Source: Pocillopora verrucosa
Taxonomy: Eukaryota; Cnidaria; Anthozoa; Scleractinia; Pocilloporidae
Reading direction: 5' to 3'
Assembly (NCBI RefSeq): GCF_036669915.1
Contig: NC_089316.1
Location: 8,176,520-8,240,519 of the forward strand
Length of the DNA: 64,000 nucleotides
Made by a program: the position numbers and the translations under genes. Positions 1-13,742 of this stretch are shown here, piece by piece. Position 1 is the first letter of the stretch. Each line of letters starts with the position of its first letter. The notes under the pieces are model-generated. The model was not told where the DNA came from. It worked only from the letters and a program-made list of their open reading frames with translations, and did not search any database.

Positions 1-775
1 TGGTCCTGCAGCAAGGTAACAAAAAAATCTAAAACTCATCATTATAGCTCTCTATACACTAATTTATACAGGTACAAGAATTAGTCCTGAAAGTATGTTC
101 TCTCCATGAATATTTCAAAATTTAGTAACAACTTTTTCAACATATAGACAATATTTGGAAGACTGGCAGTTTTTCAAACTGTTTTTGTTCAAGACTCCTG
201 CAGTCTTATATAACATAAAACTTCTACCCCTCCCTCTCCTCCCAAGATCCAATTGTAAATTCTCTGCTCTGTCTGCCATTCATTTCTTACTTTCTAAGTT
301 TTGAGAATTTGGTGTTGTTTGAACAAAACCATATCCCCAGTTGATATTTTTCTTTCTTCTCATCATTTTTCTGATTACATTGCATGAGGAGAGCCCCTTT
401 TTGTCATTTCTGAAATTGGAAAGGTAGCCTGTTCCAGGCATTCAGTCGGTAAAACAGAGTGCAATGGTTAATAAACATTACAATAGAAGCAGTCGGCAAA
501 AATAAGAGGGAGGCCTGGGACTACTTGTATGGTAAGCGTGATCTGACCCAGCCCATGCCTCCTCTTTGTTTGGTTCCACCAATAAAATTACTCCTGCCAG
601 TTACAATAATATTGTGCTTCTTTTTACCAAGTGAATTCCTGGAATAAAAAACAAGTGAAAAGGTTAATCAGATGCTGTTTAAATAATTTCTTTTTTACTT
701 AACTTGTTAATAAAGTTATCATGTCAATTCATTGCTACTCTGTAGGGGTTTTTATTGATACATTGTTATTTTCAG

Positions 776-3700
776 TGGCAGTCCAATAGATCGTCGCCCT
801 CTAAGTCCAGCATCTCTTGCAAAATGTGAAGATCTCTTGATGCGACTGGCTCACTTTTACAAATATCATGGAATCAACATCAAAACATGTTATGCTGACT
901 TTGATAAGCACCATATTGGTGTTGTAACAGAGAGTCAGGTAAGCAAAGGGGGTACTAATTTATTGAGATGTGAATTGTTGCTTGCTGCTGGAAAAAGCGT
1001 TTCAATCTATTCATTGAAGAACTTTACTTTATAGCAGTCTGCCACTAGTGTGAAACATCATGCCAATCCTAAGAGTTTTCAAGCATTTCTTAAAGAAGAA
1101 TGTCATTGTTTAGGAGGCTAAAAATAATGTTGATGATCTATCAGAACCACAAAAATTTTCTGTGGTAGAGGTTCTTTCAACTGTAATATCTACTTACTCT
1201 GGAAATCCTCACAGAGAACTCTCGCCTTCTCTTTGTCTCATGGTCCTTAACCCTTTAACTCTCAAGATTTGATTGTTAATTCTCCCCTGTAGCTGCTACA
1301 CATTTCCTTGTAAATTAGTTATGAGAACCTGGTGCTAGATCAAGATGACAGCTTCTACCTGATAAGTTTGAATATTCTCATTAACTGTTTGCTGAATAAT
1401 GTATGGATATTGTAGGGAGAAGTTTTATTTTAATCACTTCTGGGAGTTAAAGGGTTAAAAGTTTTTTATTTCTTATTCAAGAAGTTAACCTTCTTTATAA
1501 TTATAACTCCATCTGCATTTTTAATCCTAGCCATACTATATACAGGACTGACTTGTTAAATTAAAGTATTCGTTAAGTTATCACTTGCTTAGTTGGTACA
1601 GCAGCATCTGAATATAAAGTCAGAACTGACGGGCCAGATTTGAATTACTTAAGGGAAGGAAATTTAAAACTTTTCTTTTGTTACTTTCAAGCTTCATCAG
1701 TCCGCTATTAAGTGAAAATATATAACCAGTTCATTCTTTGCAGTTTTTCAGAAGTTTTCCGGGCTCTCCCGACATCATACACGAAGAAACAGTTCTGCTG
1801 GCCAAGAAGTATCGTGACTCCACCCGACCTGGCCTGTGTAACTACTATAGCTTCCATGAAGACATTGAAAGAATGCAAAATGGTGATTATGTCCTTTTTG
1901 TTTATGAACATTCTGTCACTCGCTGTTAGTTCTGCTAGCAGACAAGGTAAAGTGAATCCTCTATTTTTTTTTTCTTGACCATCCAAAAGGCTAAGAAGGG
2001 TTTATATCGCCAGCTTTGATCTTAAGATACGAGCAGACCCTCCTTTTCGGCCGAGCCCGTCGCGCAGTGAGCGTATTTCTGTTTAACAAGCAGGGAAAAC
2101 CTTCTTACACTGTAAGGTCGCTGAAAAAGTCCAGCATCCGTTTTATACGGTAACCTGTATGTTAAGGCTTTTCTTTTTTTTTGGAGCGGTACAAAAAAAG
2201 AGAAGGATATTAAAAACAATAGCCTTCATTTGTTGCGGAAAATACTCGTATATTTGTCCTTGGACATTGTCTGCTCCAAAAATACCGGATAATATCAGCT
2301 GGCAAATATCGGAGCATAGTTTTGTACCAAATGAAGGTTATCTTTGTACACACATAAAGAGATCACTGTTGAAGGAGGATGGAAACGTGTCACTGCAATA
2401 TGAGGGGTATTTGGTATGGTATGCCTGTGCCTCACGACAGGACACCTGACGATTTTGGACGCTTTGCTGGTGAAAGCAACAGCAACGAAATCAGGCTTGT
2501 GAACTGTCTTTTTATGAGATTTTTGATGTATAACTAATAGCTCTTTGTTCTGGTCCGATTTTAGCCTTGGCTGAAAAAGAGGACTTTACAAAGTACATTC
2601 CAAATCAGGACATCATTGATGATTCTGGAAAGGTAATTGTTAAAACATGTAGAAATATCGCATCCTCGAGCTAAAAGATCCGCTCGTGTCAATGGTAGAG
2701 TGTCGCTTTTTTTTTTTTTTTTTTTTTTACATTTTGCGAGCACAGATTTTTTTGCAATTTTTTGCGTTGGATCGAACACAATCCAAAAAATCTTCACTTT
2801 TCGAAGCAGACAACAAGAGACATTTATTAGGGTTCTCCTAGCCATGATTTGTCAAAATCAGTGACTTTGGTTTTGTCTTTTAGCGTCCTAGAACACCGTC
2901 TTTAGATGAAATATTTGAGAAAATTAGAGAGGCTGTCCACAAGAATGGCATCCGAACAACAGAGTTCTTCAAAGACCATGATAAGTTGAGAAGCGGAGAG
3001 ATCACTGAAAATCAGGCAAGGATCAATTAACGGTGTATTTTAATAAACAGATAATTTGGTTTTGTCAACCGAGCTGATATGAAAATTGGCCACCGCAAAG
3101 AGTTTGTGAAGTTGACGTTTCGAGCGTTAGTGTGTCGGCTTTCGCTCTGACGCAGTGGAGCGGAACCTCCATAACGAATTTGTTCCGCCATCCGGAAACG
3201 AATTGAACTGGGGTAAACATTTTGTACGTATAGGACGAACCCGCTACGGCGGAGGAAAACCCGCAATAGGGAAAAAACCCCAGATACGATCCCATCAACA
3301 TGTGACTGAAACCAAACACTATAAAGAAATATTTTCTGTAACTGTGCCATTGCTATCCTTCTCCTCCCAAAGGAAAGCATCCGTTGCACTGAAATTACCT
3401 GGAAACATTTTGGTTTTTTTTTTATTATTTCTGATGACTTGTTACTGAGTTGAACAAAGTGCTGCGGCTAAATCTCAATTTTTTTGCCCTTCAACAGTTT
3501 ATTTGTGGCCTGAGTCTATGTTGTGGGACACAGGCCAACTTGTCCCGTGACGAGATACAGAAAATAGTGGAGGTGTACCGCCAGTCCAATGGGCGTGTTC
3601 GGTACAAGGAATTCTGTGACATCATGGAAAATGGTTAGTGATCAAGACAAGTTTAAATTGTACGAGTCACTATAAATTCAGATTCCATCTGTCCAAGCCC

Positions 3701-6700
3701 ATCGCTCCTCCTGAGGCATAGGCCGTCAACAACAGTCCGCCAGAGATCTTTGTTCTGGGCCATCCTTTTTAATTGGCTCCATGAGTGGCTTGTGTTTCTG
3801 ATGTCAACCTCGAGGTCACGACGCCAGGTGTTCCTTGGTCGCCCTCTCTTTCTCTTACCCTGGGAATTCCAGATTAGTGAGCAAAGAAAAAAAGAGTCAG
3901 CTTCCCCTTCAATTCCATGACCAATCAAGCCTTTGGTCTGTAATTTGAGTGTGACCTGATTAAAGAACAGTTTGCTTGCTTTACACTAAAGATCTCTAAT
4001 CATTGATTATTCTTTTTAAATCCCTTTTACAGCTTTTACTGTCCCAGATTTAGAAAAGAAACCAACAGCGGAAGTTTACCGACCACTAATGGGTTCGCTG
4101 TCAAAGGTATCGATTAATAGCGGAGCTTGCAGTGCGCGAAACGCACGCAGCGAAGCCCCATGCTTATCGTAATGCTCTTTTGACACATGAAGAAGGTTAC
4201 TGTCAGAGAAAGTTTTATTTGAGGGTCGAAAGTAGCTTCTGTGAATACTTTGGTTTTTGCTTACTTCAGCCTGTGATTGGTGCAAAAAAAAAATAATAAA
4301 CACGCGCCTCTTCCGGCTAATCAAATGCGAACTAACACCAATCGCTTCATGAACAGTTTGTTTGTGGTCACTTCGAGTTCTGATTGACTACTCGTGAAAT
4401 TTTTCTTCACTTTGATTGGCTGTTATGATAACTTTGGTCTTGGTTTCACGACGCTCAAAGCCCTCCGAAGTCCGAATATGAAGACGTTCGGAATTGCAAT
4501 GGACGTCATGAGCGTTTGGAATCATTATGTCCAGTAATACGAAAAGTTCTCGTTCCGTATTCCTTTTTTTGTCACAGTTTCTAAACATACTCTTTTTTTG
4601 TCCGTTTTGTAGGCTCCTAATCTGCTCTCTGCTCAAGAAGAGGCCAGAGTCAACGAAATACTCAAGGAGATTGCCGAGACAGTGAGGAAGCGAAGATTGA
4701 TGGTGTATCCTTATTTCAAAGATTTTGACAGGGTTAGCAAATCTTTATTGTTGACAGCTCTTCTCTTCATAGTCTCCAGTGTGAACTCGTGCAGTCATCT
4801 CTACCAGCTTTCTAACTCTGTGAGTTCAAGGGGAAATAGGGACTTAAAGAAAACCACGACATCGATAACAACTGAAAAGTGGCGAAAGTGTTAATGAGCA
4901 GAAAAATATCTCTGCCCGTGCGTTAAAAAACCAGTAAGCACATTTAATTGCCTTCTACAGCAGAAGAATAGCATGAAATTGCAACACTTTTACGTAATGG
5001 GAGAACAAGAACCTCATATCATTGATATGCACCATAACGCTGCCTTAAAACGATTGAAACGCCGAAGAGAAACAAAGGAACATTTATTAATCGAGGCGCG
5101 GCCGCTGTGTTAAAAATAAAATGGCACCCTTATTTTAGAATGTTTACCCTTTATGATGGAGTGGCCGCTCTCGGTGTTGATTCTTTGTATTTTGTTTGTT
5201 TGTTTGTTTGTTTTTATCTGATTGAATTCTTTTGAAACAAAGAGCAATTCTTAAAGTCTGCGGGAAATGGTTGTATCTACAAGCCATATCCATCTTACTT
5301 TTGATAACTTGTGTAGGACCGTCATTTTCACGTCGTTTTCCTTTCTGTCCTTTTCTCTACAGAGTAAAGGCTATACTCGTGGCGTCACGAAACCTCAGTT
5401 TGCCAGAATGCTTCATTTCTTATCCATCACCGTGCAGCCACAAGATTTAGCTGTAAGTCATTCTTTTCCTTTTTGTCATATCACTTTACTTCTACTTTAA
5501 CTTGTATTGTTGTTGTTGCCTGTTTCCTCAGATTACCTTGTTTAGCGATATAGCACCGTTTACCCACGAAATCTCACTGAAAAAATATTGCGTTTCCTAA
5601 CCCATCCCTTCCCTCCATATCTCACCTTCATAAGCGAGTGCCCCCCTCTCCCTTCCCTCCATATCTCACCTTCATAAACGAGTGCCCTCCTCTCCCTTCC
5701 CTCCATATCTCACCTTCATAAGCGAGTGCTCCCCTCTCCCTTCCCTCCATATCTCATCTTCATAAGCGAGTGCACCCCTCTCCCTTCCCTCCATATCTCA
5801 CCTCCATAAGCGAGTGCCCCCCTCTCCCTTCCCTCCATATCTCATCTTCATAAGCGAGTGCACCCCTCTCCCTTCCCTCCATATCTCACCTTCATAAGCG
5901 AGTGCTCCCCTCTCCCTTCCCTCCATATCTCACCTTCATAAGCGAGTTCTCCCCTCTCCCTTCCCTCCATATCTCACCTTCATAAGCGAGTGCTCCCCTC
6001 TCCCTTCCCTCCATATCTCACCTTCATAAGCGAGTGCCCCCTCTCCCTTCCCTCTATTTCTCACCTTCATTTGCGAGTGCCCCCCTCGCCCTTCCCTCCA
6101 TATCTCACCTTCATAAGCGAGTGCCCCCCTCTCCCTTCCCTCCATACCTCACCTTCATAAGCGAGTGCCCCCCTCTCCCTTCCCACCGAAAGTGATTCTA
6201 AATCTCATTTCAATCAACCCTTTTTTTCCCTCTAAGAGAGACCACCATCTAATTCCTTCCAACAATGTAACCCCTAAATTACACATTAAGGTCACAAAGG
6301 AAATGATCACCTACTAAAGAAGCTCAAAAAATTCTCCTTGTCAGTTCTATAGAAAACGTGCAAAGGACAATATGGAGAATATGTATACTGATATTACTTT
6401 AAGGGTTAATCAAAACGTAACCGAAATAGGAATTTGCAGACTCGCTATAAAGAATATAATGCACACTGAATGAAGTTCAAAGCCAATTTTTGTAAATGAA
6501 TGGCAGTTTTTAGAAGTAAGCAACAATATCCTCTTCTTTTTCAGCTTTTGTGCAAGAAATTTGAATACCCTGTCGGAGGTGACATCAACTATTCAGCTTT
6601 CATACAGTCCATTGACTCTGGTAAGTGAGAGAAATATGAGTTTTTTTTTTTCTTAATGCTCGTTAAACTTAATCAGCAAGACATGTTAAACTCGTATTCA

Positions 6701-9700
6701 GGATTCCTCTTCGAATATGTGATATACCGAAAGAATTGTGTTTTCAACTAGAAAAGTCTTCGTGCCCATCGATGTTCAGTTTTTAGAAGATGCAGGTGTC
6801 ACAAACTCGGTGCGAGTGCTCCTGTAGAATAATATCTGGTGCATGGGGTGGATATTGAGGAAATCAACTGTTTTACTCCAGTCTGGAATTCAGGGTCTGG
6901 CTGAAATAAGTTTTTCCTCTTAGTGGAAATGGATAGCGCAAGTCCAATCTTCGCAAGAACGTGCTCATAAAATATTATAGCTCATCTTGCTTTGTCTATT
7001 GAAGTAATCGGCGCTAAATCGCCTGCTTTTTGTTCATTTAGTAGGTATAGGTAGCTGGTCAAAGCAAATACAGAGCCAGTTTTCACAACATCAGTATTAT
7101 TACTTCTCAAAACTGACCTGTTTCATTCATAGACAAGGCAGTTTTATAGACTAGTTCTGATAGATGGAACGCGGCCTAAAATTCATCTCCCTTGTACTCG
7201 CGGAGTAATTATTAATGAATGATGGTTTGAAGCACGCTCCGATTAAAACCTCTGCGTAGCAATAAATGATACATTCATTCGTTCAGTTAGAATGAAAGAC
7301 GATTTCTTGATGAACCTTTGAATTTTCCTTCTCAGAGTACACCGGCACGGCGACCACCATTTCAGACTTTGCACAAAAAGACAAGTAAGTTAAAGGGTTC
7401 TATACAGTTTTACTAGGAAATTCTCACTATGGCCCTTAGCTTAACTTTGTGGAGGACGCGCTGGCCCTAGTGACTAGTGCGCAAGACTCCGGATCGATAA
7501 ATCTTTTCTGTATTTGTTGCTAGTTGCCTGATATTTCTTGTTGTTTTTTCGGCTTTTAATTTGTTGCGTAAGAAAACGCCTAAAGTGATCGCGTTTCGAC
7601 AGTCTAGTGCCAGTCCTCTTTCAAATGATAAAGTTGATACAAGCATACTGTCACGTAAGCTCAAAGGATGTTGTTGAGGTCTACCAGTAATAGCTTAGAG
7701 TCTCATCCAGCTGGCGAAGCTCTGCTATGTGAGCCACTAAAGTTGTAATAATTAACTTTTAAAAAAGTTCTATAAATCTGTCCCGTTGATTTCCCTGTAG
7801 AACTCAGACTGAGAGCGAAGAACCTCAACCGTTAGATTTGAGCACAGTTGACAGACAGGAGTTGATTGATCGCATTAAACATTACGTGCTTGTCAACAGA
7901 CTTAGGGTGAGTTGAGTGCAAAATCTGCCAGCTCCCTTGATATTTAGAGTTATTTTATTTTCAGCTTGTTTAAGAATTTATACCCATGAGTGAGAGACCT
8001 TTCATTCTGACAGTTAGATTTTTTTAATGCCCCATACGTTTACCTCCTTCTGATTGGTTTAAGTGGGTCACATGACAACCACTAGATTTCCGCGGGGAGA
8101 CTAGTAAGCAATAGGATTGGTTCAGAAAACTCTCGGATAATCGCCTATGCTCATGGGATCAAGTTGGATTCGATTAAGTATATTTCTGTTTTTAGCTACA
8201 AATCGCTACGTTATTGTCCAGTTTTTGCTCTCGAGATTAACCTGCACCTGCACATTTTACAGAAAGAATTGAGTTTATAATTTTTTTTTTTTTGAACATG
8301 AAAGAACAACCAAAATGCCAAGAACTGCCTGATTCTTGAAAATTGAAACGAGGCTCGCTCTCTTTTTGCTAATCTGATGACCCCGTACACTGGCAAAACA
8401 AAATCTTACCAGGCTATTGAATTTCTCCCTCCATTCAATATCTTCACGCTCAAAATGTTCCTGCCGCAAAAAATCACAAACAAATGATCAAACCACATCC
8501 AAAATAAAGCATTCAACTTTTTGCTACAAAAACAACACTCCCAGTGCTCTCTTATAAGCTATCAAGCCATTCATACCAGTCAAATAACACGATAATAATA
8601 TTTTTACCTAAGACGTTAAATAATGGCTGGTCTCATATACTGATTTTTTTTTTAAGGTGGAAGAGTTTTTCCAAGACTTTGACCCTTTGCGTCACGGTTC
8701 AATCAGCAGGCCTCAGTTCAGGCGTTGTTTAAGTTTAATGGGTCAACCCAACCTAACAGATGAGCAGTTTGAAGTCCTCGCCCAGTACTACAAAGATCCT
8801 AAGTTGCCTAGCAACGTTAAGTGGACAGGATTCCTTACAGATACAGAAATGGGTGAATATTGAATCCAGCTCAGACTTTGCGTGTTAGCCCTCGGTCATT
8901 CGTGTGACGTGTATAGTTTGTTAGGAAAGTTCAATGATCTTGTGCTTTTTTTTAAGCACCTTAGCAGCCACGAAACTTTATTTCACCGCTCAATTTAAAC
9001 CCCCCAGCCCCCCAGCATTTTCCTCTTTTACTTCAGCGACCATGTATCCGTCCTCAAGGATTAGTTATGCCACTAAATATTCCCTGCGTATTTTTCTGAT
9101 TCTCTTATTTTCTATCTTGTCTTATCTCCCTCCCCCCCCCCCCCTCCCCCCACACAACCTTGTAGTCTTTACAAGGCGTGGACTGGAGAAGACTCCCACA
9201 TACACAGTGCCTGCTATGGAGACATTTCAAATGAGTAGGCCTGGGGCTGGTTCAGAAGAGCTTGAACAAGACGAAGAGGTCTTTCTGGAGCGAATCAAGC
9301 AACGCATGCGTCGGAAATTAACCGAGCAACGAATTTTGTCCAAGCCGTGCTTTCAAGATTTTGACAAGTGAGTTTATTGTTCCACGCTCTTCTTACTTGA
9401 GTGTGGTAAACATCTTTCTTTTAATTAATACGACTTGAAAACATGAATTTAAGAGACTAGAGTTGTATGCTCAAATGCGACCAAAATCTGTCCCTTTGAT
9501 CAAATGTAAACATACAAGAGCTTGAAATAGAATATTCCCAAAATTTGTATACAGCTCGGTCGTTAATCAGCATCAAGTTTATCATTGACAATTATTTACC
9601 GAAGTAGAGGTGAATAGTGGTAGATACTTACTGGACAGCGAAACAGCGAGGTAAATATCCACCACTTCATAGTTCATCGACACAGAGGATTTTGGAGGAT

Positions 9701-12700
9701 CACGCGGTTTTCAGGGGAACGGAGGGGGGGAGGTCAGTCTTCGCAAACATAGTCTAAAGGGCAGACTATAGAAAATTGTTTGCCAATTGCCTACCTACGA
9801 GGGGGGGGGGTCATATTACAGAGCTTTATCGTGACTCAAACAAAATCCAATCGAATGCGAGAATCCAATCGCTCTGACGAAGGGCTAACGCTCGAAACGT
9901 CAGCTTTTAAACTCTTTTCGGTGGCCAATTTACGTTATCAACTCAGTTGATTATACTATATTACCCTGTTGTACTCTCCCACCAACGCAGTACCACAGTT
10001 TCTTTAGAAACTAACCCCGTTTATTTAACCAAAACCTCCTAACCCACCCCTCCCCTCTCCCCCTAACCCTTTTCAGGCGATAAAAAAATGACAGGTCCAT
10101 AGAAGTGTGATTTACACAAACAGTTTCGACAGTAAAGTTTTGTTCTTGGTGTTCGCCTTCCATTCAGTCATTTTAAGCGCTCCCTGTCTTGTATGATTTT
10201 AAAGCAACACTTGAAGTCTTTTCAAAGCAAATTATGTTTCCCTTTTGCGACAGGCACAACAACGGTCACGTGACAAAGATCCAGGCTAGTCAATGTCTAC
10301 ACATGCTAGGCCTGACGGATGTTCCCGAAGAAATCAAGGTAACCAAAAGTCTAAGCCTTTTTTCTGCCCTAACCGCAGATTACCTTAAAGTATAATTTCA
10401 ATTTACAACGGTGGTAATAGCGGAGCTCGCAGCGTGTGTAGCGTGTGCAGCGAAGCTCCATGCTGATCAGAAATGGTATTATGATCAGTGTGCTGGAGTG
10501 ATGTCGAGCAGCCGTAGGTCGATTCATATCCTGAATGATTGTGTTGTGCTATGAAGACAGACACTCCGCTGCCATAGTGCCTCTTTCAACTCATGAGTAG
10601 AAAACCATGAGCACTGAAAATATTTTAATCGGGGACCCGACAGGATGGTAAGAGAAGGCAACCCATTTTATCTCATCCGGTTAAGACATGTTTTCAGGAT
10701 TATTCGCCGATATTTTTATCTTATGGGAATTTTAAAAAATCCATCGTTTAATTTCGCAATTTTTTTAAAATCGTTTTTAGGTTCTCCAGAACAGATACTC
10801 AGATGATATTGGATTCAACTATATTCAATTCTTGGATGATCTTCAGGTAAAAAACGCATGCTATGGCAGCTTCCAAGTTATTATCCATAAAGCGTCCGAA
10901 AACTGGGCCCAAACCAGAGAGAAAAAACCCTGGAGAAAGAAAACGCAATGAAAATACCTGGTTTTCGGGCGGAGTGCGGGAAATCTGTTAACCGGGGACT
11001 GGATCGGGTTTTTAGTTGAACCAATTCCACAGCGTAACTACTCCTCTTCCCAGCCGTCGTTTGGCCTCGTTATGACCCTTTGATGTATTTATATGCATTT
11101 TTTCTAATCTTCTGTACCTGGCGATCATTTCCAAGAGGTTAAAGGATTAAAATGCATCCATGCTTAATCTTCCTTGTCCCTTGTAGTTCGTCATTGCCGC
11201 TCCGTCTTATGTCTTTGCCAAACTGTGTATTATTGTGAAAACTTTTATTTCATAATTCGTCATGTTCCAAACACGACTTATGATCGCCATTCATTTGTTT
11301 ACAGCCGTCAGAACAACAAGAGTTGAAATATCTGCGGAGATTGGAAGAACTAAAACTAACCAACCAGAAACATTTGCCCGACTTGGGTGACGACAACATC
11401 GAGAAGATCATGTATAAAATAAAATGCCGTGTGATGAAGGAACGAATGAGACTGTCTGAGTTCTGCAAGGATTACGACAAGCTGCGCACGGGAAGAATAC
11501 TTAAGACTGTATTTCCCAGAGCCATGGACCTAGCGTCACTTAAACTTACCAAGGTGGAAGTGGAACAGCTTATGAACAGGTATTGTGCATAACTTTTTCT
11601 GATTTAAATTATACTGTAAATCCTGAAACTTGCACTTCCCTTATAGTAAGCCAAACATTTTCACCAGCACCCTCGTCTCCCTCGAGTTAGCACCTCCCCT
11701 CTAGCAAGCCAAACATTTTCAACAGCACCCTCTCCCCCTCGAGTTAGCACTTCTCTTCAAGTAAGCCAAGCAATTTCACCAGCACCCTCCTCCCCTCGAG
11801 TTAGCACCTCCCCTCTGGTAAGCCAAACATTTTTACCAGCACCCTACTCCCCCTCGAGTTGGCACCTCCCTTCCAGTAAGCTAAACATTTTCACCAGCAC
11901 CCTCCTCCCCTTAGAGTTAGCGCTTCCCCTCTAGTAAGCCAAACATTTTACCAGCATCCTACTCCCCTCGAGTTAGCACTTCCCTTCCCGTAAGCCAAAC
12001 ATTTTCACAAGCACCCTACTCCCCCTAGATTTAGCACCTCCCCTTTAGTAAGCCAAACCATTTTACCAGCACCCTCCCCCCCTAGAGTTAGCACCTCCCC
12101 TCGAGTAAGCCAAACATTTTATCAGCACCCCACTCCCCTTAGAGTTAGCACCTTCCCTCTAGTAAGCCAAACATTTTCACTAGCACCCTCTCCCCCTCGA
12201 GTTAGCACTTTCCCTTTAGTAAGCTAAGCCTTATCACCAGCACCCTACTCCCCCATGAGTTAGCACTTCCCTTGATAGTTTGAGGATGTATGATATTTAC
12301 AAAAGCCCGTACGTTAACTATTTAGCAGTTAGATTCCATGCTGCCGTGCGTCTGGTTACTAATAAAACACAGATGACGTTAAGAACAAAAAACGTGGCAC
12401 ACGAGATGCAGCTGAGTGTGTCACTGATGTACTTGCCACATTTTGACATCTGCTGTGATCTATTATTGTACAGACCCACGGAAGCATGGAATCTGTTCTT
12501 TTTATATGATAACCAAGAAAAATGTTGTTAGCCCTTTAACCCCTAAGAGTGACTAACATCTAATTTCTCTTCATAATATCACCCCAGAATCAAACATTAA
12601 GAACCAACTAAAGAAGCTCGTGATTGTTAAACAAATTCTCCTTGTGAGCACTTAAGGAAATGTATTGAAAACGGTAGGGAGAATGTTGATACCAATGTTA

Positions 12701-13742
12701 TGGTGCAAAGGGTCAATGGTGAAGTGATATATGCGTCTGTCCTCCAATAGATCATTAGCAAGAACCGATCAAAATTAATTCCATAATTCAGCTTATCTTA
12801 CAAAAGATTATGGACAGTGATTTACAGGAAGTATTTTTTTCCTCGTATAGATACACGGCTATTGGATATCCGGATTATGTACAATACACAGCATTTGTGG
12901 AAGAAATCGAGTCTATCTTCACGCTGAGAGGTTTGTATTGTTGTTCCTTTTTTTTTAAACCGAGATGAAATTTATTTTTCAATATATGATCTTTATAAAT
13001 AAATCATAATTCCAAGAAACTGCAAGAAAATCCAATATCAGTGGCCAAACGTAGCAAATACTTCTTGGCCATCTGGAACAGGTATTGAGAAATAGAGGTT
13101 TGTACATCTTGAAAATTAACTCAACACTTTTTATGTAAATCTTCCCAAGTAAATCTTTCCATCCTCGGCCTTTTTTTTCCAGTCTATTCTGATATCTTTG
13201 GTGTTCGTCGTCCACAGAAAAGAATTATTTTTGAGTTTCATACTATCATTAAGAAATTTTTCTATAATCGCTGTAACATCAAATGTCCATTCTATGGATG
13301 CTGTCACGCCACCGAAATTTTAGAGTCACTTTTAACTTTCTAACTTTAATCTCCATTCTCCGCAGACCTGGAGAAAGCACCCGAGATTGTTCCGATCCAG
13401 TTCCGACCTCAACCCGAAAATGAATACTGCAAACTGTCTTTGGAGGAGGAGCAGGCCTTGGAACTAGTCATGCACCGATTGGCAGACCGCGTGCGCAAAT
13501 GCCGAATTCAAATTTTCCCGCTCTTTGAGGATTACGACCGCGTGCACAACGGCACTGTCTCTCGTTCCCAATTCCATCGCGTTCTGAGCGAGCTGGACCT
13601 CGGAAGCCTTGTTAGTGCGAGGGAATTTTTGGCCATAAAGAAAAAATTCGACGTCGTATTAGGTTATAAGCACGACTTTAACTACATCGGTTTCTGCGAC
13701 ATGATCAACGACTTCGCTAATTTCGAGTACGGAAAACCATGA
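776..13742 (+). CDS. Tandem degenerate EF-hand repeat protein (EFCAB6-like), 3' part
   Basis: Exons: 776-938, 1744-1882, 2565-2632, 2884-3015, 3498-3633, 4033-4106, 4613-4732, 5363-5452, 6545-6620, 7336-7384, 7801-7906, 8657-8852, 9166-9367, 10254-10338, 10781-10846, 11305-11579, 12851-12930, 13366-13742 (stop 13740-13742). They join in phase to 810 codons. Bases 1-15 could be the end of the preceding exon (CAAG followed by gtaac), so the 5' end lies outside the window. The protein is seven tandem modules. Each starts with F-x-D-[FYH]-D-[KRP]-x3-G-x-[IV] and Q-F-x-R-x-L (e.g. DFDKHHIGVV, DHDKLRSGEI, DYDKLRTGRI, DYDRVHNGTV) and ends in a second half such as YKEFCDIM or YSAFIQSI. The EF loops lack most acidic Ca-binding positions, so the role is probably structural. 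The closest family I can name is EFCAB6-type multi-EF-hand proteins, with a possible ciliary role; this assignment is tentative. The gene model itself is strong. Confidence 0.85.
1250..1458. mobile_element. MITE, family M3 (CCCTTTAACTC termini)
   Basis: Intronic element of about 205 bp. It begins ccctttaactctcaagattt and ends gggagttaaagggttaa, so the ends are inverted repeats. Related copies lie at 46.35, 47.57, 49.09 and 52.68 kb. It is non-coding. Confidence 0.75.
3052..3175. mobile_element. Foldback element arm, family F (fragment)
   Basis: Carries ttggccaccgcaaagagttt and gacgtttcgagcgttag, the signature of the left arm of family F. The opposite arm is absent, so this is a truncated copy inside an intron. 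Confidence 0.6.
5602..6184. repeat. Minisatellite, about 45-bp unit, about 13 copies
   Basis: The unit contains ctcaccttcataagcgagtg followed by a C-rich tract and ctcccttccctccatat. Copies are near-identical with small length changes in the C run. It lies in the intron between exons 5363-5452 and 6545-6620. On the minus strand it makes a false repetitive reading frame of 15-residue period. Confidence 0.95.
6229..6411. mobile_element. MITE, family M1, diverged copy
   Basis: Shares the family core: aatgatcacc, actaaagaagctc, attctccttgtcag, atggagaatatg and a terminal aagggttaa. It lies in an intron of the EF-hand gene, immediately 3' of the minisatellite. Confidence 0.65.
9861..10025. mobile_element. 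Foldback element arm, family F (fragment)
   Basis: Contains gacgaagggctaacgctcga, aacgtcagctttt, ggtggccaatttacg and the end sequence cagtttctttagaaac. This is the right arm of family F, in an intron of the EF-hand gene. Confidence 0.65.
11640..12275. repeat. Minisatellite, about 57-58-bp unit, about 11 copies
   Basis: Repeats of gagttagcacctcccctcta, then gtaagccaaacattttcacc, then agcaccctcctcccc fill the intron between exons 11305-11579 and 12851-12930. Copies are more diverged than in the 5.6-6.2 kb array. Confidence 0.93.
12532..12716. mobile_element. MITE, family M1
   Basis: Starts ccctttaacccctaagagtg and carries the family core ending gagaatgttgataccaatgt and caaagggtcaa. It lies in an EF-hand gene intron next to the second minisatellite. 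Confidence 0.75.

Noticed and set aside
1-15. Possible end of an EF-hand gene exon (CAAG|gtaac)
   Set aside because: Phase fits the exon at 776, but 15 bases cannot support it; kept only as a remark.
459-647. Open frame upstream of the first clear EF-hand exon
   Set aside because: No acceptor in phase, and composition like the surrounding intron; does not continue the EF-hand repeat pattern.
5936-6145. Repetitive minus-strand frame with 15-residue period
   Set aside because: Direct translation of the 45-bp minisatellite inside an intron.
8934-9165. Upstream part of the long frame that includes exon 9166-9367
   Set aside because: Intron with a C-rich pyrimidine tract and acceptor at 9165; only the part after it fits the protein.
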